Positions 9,259 through 16,958 are shown, counted from the first letter of the stretch. The stretch: DNA of 64,000 nt from Bacteroidia bacterium (GCA_021287165.1 JAJTAY010000010.1:62001-126000), one strand, 5' to 3'. Made by a program: numbers and translations. Notes: a model not told the origin generated them from the letters alone.

Positions 9259-10071
9259 ATGAATGTATTGTTTTTGATATTGATTGTTTTGAATGCCTTT
9301 GCCTTATTTGGTCAGTTTAATGCGCCATACACAAAACTGGATACTGCTCGCTATCAAATCACCTATTCCCTGAAATACCAGGAAGATTCATTGAATCCCT
9401 CCTATATCAGACAGGAAGATATGGTGCTCTTTGTGGGCAAAAGGCAAAGCATGTTCCAAAGCCTCAGTCTCTATCTGGGCGACAGCATTGCCCGAAGAAT
9501 TCCTACGCCTGAGATGTTTGCTGCTTATTTTAACAATAACGTCCGGGCGCCGCGTCCTGTGTTGCTTTTTCAGATTTTCAAAAACTATCCTGCGGGAAAA
9601 AATACAGTAACAGAGCACTTAATAGGCAGTCCGTTTCTTTACGAAGAGGTCAGACCAGTCTGCCAGTGGCAACTTACAGGAGAGACCAAAGAGATGTATG
9701 GCCGGAAGGCACAAAAAGCGGTCTGCCGTTATGGGGGCCGCGAATGGGTGGCGTGGTTTACTCCGGAAATACCGATCAACGACGGGCCTTATAAGTTTGA
9801 TGGTTTGCCTGGGCTGATCATGTTGTTACACGACTCAAAAAAACATTATTCTTTTGAATTTATTTCGATAAAAGAGCTTAAACATCTGGTTGTTATCGAT
9901 TTAAAACAGTATGATTATATTAAGGGCAGTCGCCTGGACTACATCAGAGCGCGAGACAAAAATCAGGCTGAGGTACAGCGACGATTGAAAGATGTGGGTG
10001 CTGATGAAACAACGCTCATTGAGGTTTACCATAAATTGGCCCGAAAAAACAATCCAATTGAGTTAAAGTGA
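9259..10071 (+). CDS. GLPGLI family protein, first cassette
   Basis: 270 residues from the ATG at 9259, with a signal peptide (MNVLFLILIVLNAFALFGQ). The name-giving motif GLPGLI is at about 182-187 inside NDGPYKFDGLPGLI. Other shared family features are ITYSLKYQEDS near the start, FKNYPAGK, RYGGREWVAWFTPEIPIN and the end NNPIELK. GLPGLI proteins are Bacteroidota-specific exported proteins without an assigned function. The stop overlaps the next start (GTGA). Identity to the second-cassette protein is only about 40% by eye, far lower than that of the DNA flanking both. No counterpart of the second cassette's basic leader is seen. Confidence 0.85.
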   Translation: MNVLFLILIVLNAFALFGQFNAPYTKLDTARYQITYSLKYQEDSLNPSYIRQEDMVLFVGKRQSMFQSLSLYLGDSIARRIPTPEMFAAYFNNNVRAPRPVLLFQIFKNYPAGKNTVTEHLIGSPFLYEEVRPVCQWQLTGETKEMYGRKAQKAVCRYGGREWVAWFTPEIPINDGPYKFDGLPGLIMLLHDSKKHYSFEFISIKELKHLVVIDLKQYDYIKGSRLDYIRARDKNQAEVQRRLKDVGADETTLIEVYHKLARKNNPIELK

Positions 10072-10796
10072 GTTTTTGTAACAAATCGCTGTTGGGTAGT
10101 CTGTTATTGACTTTTTGTCAATTATCTCCCCTGTGGTCGCAAACCACCCTTACGGGTTTTGTTGTTGATTTTCAAAAACAAGCTGTGGCCAACATCAAAG
10201 TCATCCTTACACCGGTTGGGCAGACGACCATCATAGCCCATGCTTTTTCCGACGACAAGGGACACTTAGCAGTCTCTTTCAACACACTGCACGACAGCCT
10301 CGATGTAAGCCTCAGTTCGCTGGACTATGCCAGACAAACCAAAAGGATTGGCAATCAAACGCAGGAAATCCTTTATACACTGATTCCTGATGTCAGGCAA
10401 CTGGAAACCTTTACTGTCCGGGCTTCACCCATAGTGCGCAAAGGCGACACCCTGAGTTATCTGGTACAATCCTTTGCGGGCAGGACAGATCATTCCATCG
10501 AAGATGTGCTCCGCCGAATGCCCGGCATCGAGGTGGAACAAGGGGGAAGGATTCTTTACAACGGCCTGCCCATCGGGAAGTTTTACGTGGAAGGCCTCGA
10601 CCTCATGGACGGACGGTATGCGCCGGTGAGCCGCAGCTTTCCTCACGAAGCCGTTGCAACGCTGGAGATACTTGAAAACAACTACATTCTATTCCTTGAG
10701 CACGACCTCTACACCGAAGGCATCACCCTGCAGCAAACCCCCAAAGGTGCCAGGGTGGACAAAAAAGGCAAGCTGGCTGAATTGCTGAATGGATGA
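10068..10796 (+). pseudogene. Truncated TonB-receptor-like gene fused in frame to the hydrolase tail
   Basis: 242 codons in one open frame. Residues 1-201 match the start of the full-length receptor at 13356 very closely: signal peptide, a carboxypeptidase-regulatory-like domain at about 27-105, then plug-like sequence through VLRRMPGIEVEQGG. At 10671-10679 (CTTGAAAAC) the sequence switches in frame to the last 41 residues of the MBL hydrolase (NNYILFLEHDLYTE...LAELLNG) and ends at its stop position. The whole beta-barrel is missing, so it cannot work as an outer-membrane channel. A short periplasmic product is possible. The GTG start overlaps the GLPGLI stop by four bases. Confidence 0.85.
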
Positions 10797-11005
10797 TTCA
10801 GCTTGCGTAAACTACTGGTAACCTGCGAAAAAGCTGATTGCCGACCTGTCCGGGTGTATCACAACGTATGATCTTCTGATCCCTGAATTTGCCTTTTCCC
10901 GTGCATTTTCAGGTGTTTTGAAGAGAAATATTGTCATTTAAAAGAGAAAATCTACCATCAGAGCAGTCAAGACGGCGACATACTTTTTGAGGACAATACA
11001 AGGCC
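10671..11005 (+). repeat. Duplicated block I, second copy
   Basis: Second copy of the hydrolase tail and spacer of 8155-8480. The 42-codon tail differs at about four positions (two change residues, one turns TAA into TGA). This copy is the right half of the chimeric frame ending at 10796. Confidence 0.85.
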
Positions 11006-11017
11006 AGGCCGCCTACT
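10944..11017 (+). repeat. 74-bp direct repeat, left copy
   Basis: GAGAAAATCTACC through GGCCGCCTACT, identical by eye to 11676-11749. A diverged single copy is at about 8429-8502 in the first cassette. The pair brackets a 658-bp segment found only in the second cassette. Confidence 0.9.
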
Positions 11018-11115
11018 CCTGTTTTCGCCGCTGGGACACCCAAACGAAAATTTTATAAGATTAGCGATACTCTCCTGGTCTACTGACTTGCGGTTCTGGT
11101 AAGATGGGTTTTATT

Positions 11116-11160
11116 GAAAAAAAGCAGGCCATGCTTTCCAGATTTACGAGAAAGCCTGCT
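11116..11160 (-). terminator. Terminator of the minus-strand gene remnant
   Basis: On the minus strand AGCAGGCTTTC pairs with GAAAGCATGGCCTGCT (7-bp outer stem, an inner TTTC/GAAA stem) and is followed by TTTTTTT. It overlaps the stop codon at 11144. Confidence 0.65.
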
Positions 11161-11487
11161 CATCAACTTTAACATATTGAATGCCTGTAAGATATTCTAA
11201 GGTCTTTATTTTACTGTCCGGATAGCATAAAAGGGCCAAAACAAGATGCCTGAAGAACTGGTCATCAATCTGATTAAAGACTATCTCATTTAAAGATCTT
11301 CCTATACAACGAATCAGGGCACTCGTAAAGAAATCTCATCCAAGCCCTGTAAATCATCAGTCGGATAGCGATAAATTGCAAAATCAAACTCTAATAGCCC
11401 TGTCTGCTTTTTTATCCACTCTTTGCCAAGACCGATTAGGTGCTCCAATTCTTGAATATTGCTGATGCCTATGATCTTGACAACTAT
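11144..11487 (-). pseudogene. Minus-strand gene remnant, apparently frameshifted
   Basis: Two overlapping minus-strand frames read like protein. 11314-11487 gives KIIGISNIQELEHLIGLGKE and on to an end in DEISLRVP. 11144-11335, in another frame, gives LIRCIGRSLNEIVFNQIDDQ and on to YVKVDEQAFS. They overlap by 22 bases at the frame switch, and the second ends inside a strong minus-strand terminator, as a real gene would. Neither has a convincing start codon. The simplest reading is one short gene broken by a frameshift and 5' loss. I do not recognise the family. Confidence 0.35.
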
Positions 11488-11675
11488 TTAGCACTTTCGA
11501 CTCCGGCCAATATTCTGAACGCTGAAAACACAACTCTTGTTAAGTTTTTTCCTAAAAGAAACCTAATAAAAGCAACAAAAACACCCCTGGGACACCCAAA
11601 ATTCTAAAATGACAAAACTATAAGCTTGTATATCAGTTTATTATGAAAGAGGGACACCAATCATGTCGAAAACAG

Positions 11676-11749
11676 GAGAAAATCTACCATCAGAGCAGTC
11701 AAGACGGCGACATACTTTTTGAGGACAATACAAGGCCAGGCCGCCTACT
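11676..11749 (+). repeat. 74-bp direct repeat, right copy
   Basis: Identical by eye to 10944-11017. After it the sequence rejoins the layout of the first cassette spacer. Confidence 0.9.
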
Positions 11750-11767
11750 TTTTTTGATTTGGTGGTT

Positions 11768-12014
11768 GCGGCGGGATAGTTTTTTCAACATTTTCAAGAC
11801 ACACATTATCAATGGTTTGTAAAATATTTTGAAAATTTCTCAAAAATTTCGATGAGATTTTGACCTCGAGTGGTATTAATGCTCAAAAGAAAACAAAATG
11901 CCCGGGAAAGAAAGAAGCATATCAGTCGGACTAGCAGCAGTAAATTGTATGAAACCTGCCAAGGAGTGGCGGGATATACTTTGCTCTAATGCAGCCATTT
12001 TTTCAGGCCTTGAA
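11768..12014 (+). repeat. Duplicated block III, second copy
   Basis: Ungapped 247-base partner of 8521-8767. Because of base changes this copy has an ATG (11898) opening a 103-codon frame to 12209, but its first half is repeat sequence that lacks this ATG in the other copy. I treat it as probably non-coding. The stretch 12015-12193 shows no gene I can support. Confidence 0.8.
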
Positions 12015-12193
12015 TGTTTGATGATCTCATTTACCTCCCTGCTTTTACGGAAATTTTTTGGTTCTTTAAATCATGACGGACGGTCTTATTCCCGACATAG
12101 TGTTAGTTCACCTGATCACCATCTTGATTATTTACCATTTTTTACAACTAAACATATCTTTATGATTGGGAAAAATGATTTCGAACGAAATAT

Positions 12194-12236
12194 GCCACAT
12201 ACTTTTTGAAAATTGTATGTGGCTTTATTTTTTATT
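12194..12236 (+). terminator. Terminator upstream of the Cys-peptide gene
   Basis: GCCACATAC (12194-12202) pairs with GTATGTGGC (12215-12223), then TTTATTTTTTATTTT. It shields the peptide gene from upstream transcription, so the peptide probably has its own promoter in the AT-rich 12237-12266 stretch or within the hairpin region. Confidence 0.75.
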
Positions 12237-12266
12237 TTAATAGCTTTAATTAAAAAGTTTAATACG

Positions 12267-12452
12267 ATGAAAAATGCTTTAAAAATAGTAATTCTGACAA
12301 TATTTCTTTCAACAAAGGGTTATGGTGCTCCCGATTGCAAATTAATGAATTTTTGTGGCCATATGTGTCTGGTGTGTGATGCCTACGACTATGTAATTTG
12401 GGATAGTATTTATTGCCCTCCCGAAGATGGTGAGCCATCCACAGGAAACTAA
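12267..12452 (+). CDS. Small secreted cysteine-rich peptide, second cassette
   Basis: 61 residues. A basic/hydrophobic leader (MKNALKIVILTIFLSTKGYG) fits a signal peptide cleaved near residues 20-21. The roughly 40-residue mature part has five cysteines (24, 30, 34, 37, 50), an acidic/aromatic core CDAYDYVIWDSIYC and a polar tail CPPEDGEPSTGN. It lies between a terminator and a strong hairpin, directly before the GLPGLI gene. Its core matches the remnant at 9078-9179. I know no family for it. It is reminiscent of other short secreted Bacteroidota peptides such as the NVEALA type, but lacks that motif. The odd cysteine number could allow dimerisation or metal or haem binding. Confidence 0.6.
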   Translation: MKNALKIVILTIFLSTKGYGAPDCKLMNFCGHMCLVCDAYDYVIWDSIYCPPEDGEPSTGN

Positions 12453-12467
12453 TATTGGTGTAAATTC

Positions 12468-12500
12468 ATCACGGCTATGATCTGACTTCATAGCCGTGAT
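12468..12500 (+). terminator. Hairpin between Cys peptide and GLPGLI gene, second cassette
   Basis: ATCACGGCTATGA (12468-12480) pairs perfectly over 13 bp with TCATAGCCGTGAT (12488-12500) around a 7-nt loop, followed by ATTTAAT. It is in the same place as the first cassette hairpin but unrelated in sequence. It lies 19 bases before the GLPGLI ATG. It would give more peptide than GLPGLI message, or stabilise the peptide mRNA 3' end. Confidence 0.75.
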
Positions 12501-12519
12501 ATTTAATAAAAGTAGAATC

Positions 12520-13359
12520 ATGAACAGGTTAATAGCAAGCAAAATAGTATTTCTTTTTGCGAATTTTTGTTTTCAGCAAATGAATCTTTCTGCCCAATTT
12601 TTTGATGTCCCTTCAATAACTATTGACAATGCCTCAATCATCATTACCTACGAGCTAAGCTACAAAGAAGACAGCAATAATCTTAACATTATTCGTAAAG
12701 AGGAGATGTTACTTCTGATTGGAGAAAACACTGGTTTTTTTGCAGGAAAGAATTTTTATTTATTCATTCAGCAAGGGCGCCAGGCAGAGCGCGAAGGTCG
12801 TTTGGATTTTTTTCTGGATGAATATAAATTGAAAAACAAAATGGGGAGGTTTACCTATTCGATCTACAAAAACTATCCCTCAGGAAAAATTACTTTTACG
12901 AATAAAGTGATACCTACTTTTCTCCTGTATGAAGAAGATTTGTCATCGTTTCAATGGGAATTGAAAAACGGCGAGGAAAAGGTAGCCGGTTACAATACAC
13001 GCCAGGCAGGCATCCATTACGGCGGACGTCAATGGACAGCCTGGTACACTACGGAAGTACCGATAAACGAAGGTCCCTATAAATTCAGAGGTTTGCCGGG
13101 GCTAATCGTAAAAGTGGCAGATAGCAGAGGGCATTACGAATTCAATCTTATTTCAATCGAACGACTATCCGAAAAACTTCCCATTGAGTTTGAAGAACAT
13201 GATTATGTGAAAACAACCAGGGAAAAGTACCTAAAATCAGAGGAAAACCTCAGACGAGACATCATTAGCAGAGCACGCGAGGCAGGTGCCGGCAACCAAT
13301 CGCAGCAAATAGCGGTTCGAAACATGGAGCGAAGAAATAATCCCATTGAAATAAAGTGA
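12520..13359 (+). CDS. GLPGLI family protein, second cassette
   Basis: 279 residues from the ATG at 12520, with an export leader (MNRLIASKIVFLFANFCFQQ, then MNLSAQ). GLPGLI lies at about 191-196 within NEGPYKFRGLPGLI. The conserved surroundings are ITYELSYKEDS, YKNYPSGK, HYGGRQWTAWYTTEVPIN and the end NNPIEIK. The predicted place is the periplasm or outer-membrane face. An upstream GTG at 12496 lies in the hairpin and is unlikely to be the start. Its stop overlaps the receptor start as GTGA, so the two are translationally coupled. It is strongly diverged from the first-cassette homologue despite near-identical DNA downstream in the receptor gene. Confidence 0.88.
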   Translation: MNRLIASKIVFLFANFCFQQMNLSAQFFDVPSITIDNASIIITYELSYKEDSNNLNIIRKEEMLLLIGENTGFFAGKNFYLFIQQGRQAEREGRLDFFLDEYKLKNKMGRFTYSIYKNYPSGKITFTNKVIPTFLLYEEDLSSFQWELKNGEEKVAGYNTRQAGIHYGGRQWTAWYTTEVPINEGPYKFRGLPGLIVKVADSRGHYEFNLISIERLSEKLPIEFEEHDYVKTTREKYLKSEENLRRDIISRAREAGAGNQSQQIAVRNMERRNNPIEIK

Positions 13360-16004
13360 GCATATTGTCGAAATTGGGTGTAATTGCCTGCTTGCTGGCT
13401 TTCTGTGGACCAGCTGCACTTTGGTCTCAAACTGTGATTATCGGATATATTGAGGATGATCAAAAACAAGCTGTAGCCAACATCAATGTCATCATTACAC
13501 CGGTCGGGCAGACGACCATCATAGCCTATGCTTTTTCCGACGACAAGGGGCACTTTGCAGTCTCATTCAACACATTGCACGACAGCCTTGATGTAAGCCT
13601 CAGTTCGCTGGCCTATGCCAGACAAACCAAAAGGATTGGCAATCAAACGCAGGAAATCCTTTTTACACTGATTCCTGATGTCAAGCAACTGGAAACCTTT
13701 ACTGTCCGGGCTTCGCCCATAGTGCGCAAAGGCGACACCCTGAGTTATCTGGTACAATCCTTTGCGGGCAGAACCGATCGTTCCATCGAAGATGTGCTCC
13801 GCCGAATGCCCGGCATCGAGGTGGAACAAGGGGGAAGGATTCTTTACAACGGACTGCCCATCGAGAAGTTTTACGTGGAAGGCCTCGACCTCATGGACGG
13901 ACGGTATGCGCCGGTGAGCCGCAGTTTGCCCCACGAAGCCGTTGCAACGGTGGAGATACTCGAAAACCATCAGCCAATCGAAATGCTGCGCGACCGTATC
14001 AGTTCGCAGCAGGCATCGCTCAACCTCAGGCTGAAAAAGAAGACAACCTATGCCGGTATTGCCAAAATGGGCACAGGTTATGGGGACGAGTGGCTCTGGA
14101 GTGCCGACGTTTCGCCCATGGCCTTCACCACTCAATTTCAGGCACTGGCCTCCCTGCAATCGAACAATGCGGGCCGCGACATCGCACAGCAAATTCAAAT
14201 GCTCGGATTACAGGATGTTCAGCTTCATCCATTGTATCCCGGAACGCATTCAACCCTGTCCATTCCGCAACCGCAACCTGCTTTGGGCGAGCAACATCGC
14301 TTTTTGTTCAACCGCTCGCATCTGCTCAACCTGAATGCACTTCTGAGGTTGAACAAAGCAATGAGCCTGCGCGTAAATTCCCATCTGCTGTTCGACGACG
14401 GGAAATCGAACAGCACAACAAAACGCAGTATCGTCAGTCCGGCCGATTCTTCCGAGTTCAACGAGAGGCTGAGCAACAGGCTGAAAACGAACCTGTACCG
14501 CACAACCATCAGCCTGAACAGCAACACCAGAAAAAATTATTTCGAAAACAAGCTTCAGCTTGAGGCGTGGCGACGCGACGCAAAGGCAAACATGAACCTT
14601 GAGACGATCCGATCGGACCAGCGGCTCAATCAGCCTGCCGTTTCGCTCTCGAACAACCTTCGTGCAATATTTCCTTATGCCGGCCAACTGATCGAATTGA
14701 AATCGCTGGTGATCTTTGAAAGTCTAAATGAGGCACTGAATGTTAAGCCCGGAATGTTCGAAAACATCTTCAACGGTGGAAATGCCTTCGGCTGGGCCGA
14801 TCAGTCCGTTTCCGTCAGCCGGTTATACACCCATCAATCGGCCGGAATGATTAACAAGTGGAAAAGATTCACCCTATTCCCTTCTGCAGGCCTGGTGCTC
14901 AGCTACCGCAACATGAAAACGCAACTGACCACTTCCCCTGATGTGCTGAATCAGCCGGGCACCGATTACCTCAATAATAATCAGATATTTATCTTTCGTC
15001 CTTATGTAAAAACAGGAATCGAATACAAGTACAAATCCCTGATTGTTAAGGCTGAGTTGCCGCTCAGTTTTCATCTTCAAAACGCCACCGATCGATATCA
15101 TACGGGTTTTAATGAATCGGGCAGGCTGTTGCTCGCCGAACCAAAATGCTCGATGCAATACCAATTCGGCGGATTTTGGCAGGCAGGGGCCTCATTTGCC
15201 CTGATACAAAGACCTGCTGAAACCGACGAAACCTTTGCAGGCTATGTGCTCACACAATACAATCGTTTGTTCAAAAACCAGCTTGCCGGCGGTTTCGTCA
15301 GCGGTCAAACCTTTTCCGGACGCATTGCCTACCGAAACCCGATCACCTCTTTGTTTCAATCGGTGGCTTTTGTCAATTCCCGTTTGCGGCAGCCCTGGCT
15401 GCTTAGCACAATATTGTATGAAGACGGGAAAACAGAGGTTGTTCCGGTTGACATTCCGGTCATCACAGGCAGTCAAAGCCTTCAGTACAATGGCAGTTAC
15501 TACCTCTCCAAGGCAAATACAACACTGAGCCTGAAAGCCATAGCTGCCTTTTCACGGCGTCAGCAGTTGCTCAATGAGCAGGCCTTCCGCAGCAGCAATG
15601 CGCATCTTATCATCAATCCACAGTTCAATACCCGGTTTTCCGCATGGATGCACGCTGAATTTGGTTCTGAATTCAGATGGCTGTTCACCGGTGCAAGGCA
15701 TCAGTACACCCACATCAGCAAAAGCTCGAAGCACCAGCTTGGTATTTACTTGTTTTTCAGCGAAAACACCCATCTGGTTTTTTCGAATGCCTTTTACAAT
15801 TATGGCTCGGGCGAGTCCTTCGTTTCCGACCTGCGATTCAATCAAAAGCTTAATGAAAAACGAATGGAACTTGAAATTGCCGCAAACAACATTTTCAATG
15901 CGAAGTCTTTTGTCGAATACTATGCTTCCGCTTACACGGTTTTTGAATATACCTATGCAATGAGGCCCGCACAGCTGCTCGCCACAGTCCGGTTCAACTT
16001 ATGA
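13356..16004 (+). CDS. TonB-receptor-like outer-membrane protein with carboxypeptidase-regulatory-like domain
   Basis: 882 residues. Signal peptide to about 25 (...AALWSQ). A CarboxypepD_reg-like beta domain at about 27-105 (IIGYIEDDQKQAVANINVII). A plug-like region at about 115-215 (KGDTLSYLVQSFAGRTDRSI, RRMPGIEVEQGG, YVEGLDLMDGRYAP). A long barrel follows, ending in an aromatic-rich strand (LLATVRFNL). It is shorter than SusC and lacks a SusD partner, so it is more like the TonB-receptor-like proteins that accompany GLPGLI proteins. The GTG start is coupled to the GLPGLI gene. From about 13450 to 13958 it is nearly identical to the truncated copy at 10068, suggesting recent duplication or gene conversion. 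A bidirectional terminator follows. Confidence 0.85.
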   Translation: MSILSKLGVIACLLAFCGPAALWSQTVIIGYIEDDQKQAVANINVIITPVGQTTIIAYAFSDDKGHFAVSFNTLHDSLDVSLSSLAYARQTKRIGNQTQEILFTLIPDVKQLETFTVRASPIVRKGDTLSYLVQSFAGRTDRSIEDVLRRMPGIEVEQGGRILYNGLPIEKFYVEGLDLMDGRYAPVSRSLPHEAVATVEILENHQPIEMLRDRISSQQASLNLRLKKKTTYAGIAKMGTGYGDEWLWSADVSPMAFTTQFQALASLQSNNAGRDIAQQIQMLGLQDVQLHPLYPGTHSTLSIPQPQPALGEQHRFLFNRSHLLNLNALLRLNKAMSLRVNSHLLFDDGKSNSTTKRSIVSPADSSEFNERLSNRLKTNLYRTTISLNSNTRKNYFENKLQLEAWRRDAKANMNLETIRSDQRLNQPAVSLSNNLRAIFPYAGQLIELKSLVIFESLNEALNVKPGMFENIFNGGNAFGWADQSVSVSRLYTHQSAGMINKWKRFTLFPSAGLVLSYRNMKTQLTTSPDVLNQPGTDYLNNNQIFIFRPYVKTGIEYKYKSLIVKAELPLSFHLQNATDRYHTGFNESGRLLLAEPKCSMQYQFGGFWQAGASFALIQRPAETDETFAGYVLTQYNRLFKNQLAGGFVSGQTFSGRIAYRNPITSLFQSVAFVNSRLRQPWLLSTILYEDGKTEVVPVDIPVITGSQSLQYNGSYYLSKANTTLSLKAIAAFSRRQQLLNEQAFRSSNAHLIINPQFNTRFSAWMHAEFGSEFRWLFTGARHQYTHISKSSKHQLGIYLFFSENTHLVFSNAFYNYGSGESFVSDLRFNQKLNEKRMELEIAANNIFNAKSFVEYYASAYTVFEYTYAMRPAQLLATVRFNL

Positions 16005-16008
16005 CCAA

Positions 16009-16043
16009 CAAAAAAAACCCGCCCTGAGGCAGGCGGGTTCTTT
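16009..16043. terminator. Bidirectional terminator between convergent genes
   Basis: AACCCGCC (16016-16023) pairs with GGCGGGTT (16032-16039), with A-rich sequence on the left and CTTTC on the right. It serves the receptor gene (+) and the lipoprotein gene (-). Confidence 0.8.
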
Positions 16044-16059
16044 CGAATATTATTGTTTA

Positions 16060-16926
16060 TCAGTCAATTACCACCACCAAAAAGCGAGAGGCGCTCCAAA
16101 AGTCGTCGGGGTGCAGGATTTTGAGGCTGTCCACCTGGCTTTCGCCCACCAGTTGATAGCTGCCTGAGGGGTGAACACTTACCAGCCTGCATTTTTTGCT
16201 GAAAATTGGCAAGGCCAGCAGGTCGCGGCGGTCGGCCATGGTGAATTCCGACTTGTCGAACTGCTCGCTCACCCGGCTGCTGCGGCCAATGCCGATGAAG
16301 CCGCCTTCCTTGGTGAGCACTTTCTTTTCTTCGAGCACCTTGCGTGTGCCAACAATGTACCAAACCTTGTTGAGCTCGGCATCCTGCTGACTGATCATCG
16401 CAGTCTGCTGCTCGCTGAGCTTTTCCATGGTCTGCAGGTCAACTTCGAGGTTGCGCACCGTAATGTTCATCTGTGCAAGGCTTTCCTTCAGACGGGTAAT
16501 TTCGGTGTCCTTGAGTTCGATCTGCGTGTTCAGGTTGGCAATCATCTTTTCCAGTTCGGCATTTTTGATGCCCTGGCTGCGCAGCTTGCGCTGCAGATCG
16601 TCAACCATTTTCTTGTTCTTGAGCAGCAATTCGTAAATGGCTTCAATGTCGCGGTTGATCTGCTCTTCCATCGATTTGCGCTTCTCCGGATTGGCCTCCT
16701 GTATTTCGGTGATCAGCCTTTCGCGCATTTTTATCTCATCCAGATTCTGCTGGATGGCATTGAATGCCTTAACATAGGCCATCGTAACGGTGTCGCGCTC
16801 AGCTGTTTGCGCCTTCAGGCTGTCGCTTTCGCGTTGCAGACGTTCAATCTCTTTTTTGTATTTCTCGGTGCAGCCGCCAAGGCCTAAAACCATTGCCAAC
16901 AACACAAGCACCAGTGCGTTTCTCAT
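16060..16926 (-). CDS. Coiled-coil lipoprotein of unknown function
   Basis: 288 residues from the ATG at 16926. The lipobox is VLGLGGC with the lipid Cys at about 19. Long heptad-like helices follow (about 20-180: EIERLQRESDSLKAQ, then LTEIQEANPEKRKSMEEQIN-like stretches and a final ...MEKLSEQQTAMISQQDAELN). A C-terminal globular part starts at NKVWYIVGTRKVLEE and contains GGFIGIGRSSRV. Homologues are common in Bacteroidota as uncharacterised lipoproteins. It is probably anchored at the periplasmic face of a membrane. A longer upstream frame exists but would put 35 residues before the leader. Confidence 0.8.
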   Translation of the reverse strand: MRNALVLVLLAMVLGLGGCTEKYKKEIERLQRESDSLKAQTAERDTVTMAYVKAFNAIQQNLDEIKMRERLITEIQEANPEKRKSMEEQINRDIEAIYELLLKNKKMVDDLQRKLRSQGIKNAELEKMIANLNTQIELKDTEITRLKESLAQMNITVRNLEVDLQTMEKLSEQQTAMISQQDAELNKVWYIVGTRKVLEEKKVLTKEGGFIGIGRSSRVSEQFDKSEFTMADRRDLLALPIFSKKCRLVSVHPSGSYQLVGESQVDSLKILHPDDFWSASRFLVVVID

Positions 16927-16950
16927 AACAAATTCCTCCGAAATTTTTTG

Positions 16951-16958
16951 CAAAGGTA
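16951..16958 (-). promoter_or_regulatory. -7 box for the coiled-coil lipoprotein
   Basis: Minus-strand TACCTTTG, an exact TAnnTTTG match 25 bp before the ATG at 16926, which supports that start over the upstream one. Confidence 0.5.

Larger units (their letters stand above)
11018..11675. other. 658-bp segment present only in the second cassette
   Basis: Flanked by the exact 74-bp repeats. Inside, the 14-mer CTGGGACACCCAAA occurs twice in the same orientation (11031-11044 and 11587-11600), with a partial third copy at 11651-11658. Between them lie minus-strand coding remnants ending in a terminator. No transposase motif was recognised. It could be a decayed insertion or a leftover of an unequal exchange. 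Confidence 0.55.

Noticed and set aside
10944..11749. The 74-bp direct repeats as an insertion-sequence target duplication
   Set aside because: Known target duplications are much shorter; no inverted ends or transposase were found. Unequal exchange is a better explanation.
11898..12209. A 103-codon plus-strand frame before the Cys-peptide gene
   Set aside because: Its first half is repeat block III, where the other copy lacks the ATG; the second half shows no domain or leader. The terminator at 12194-12236 may serve it, so it is not fully excluded.
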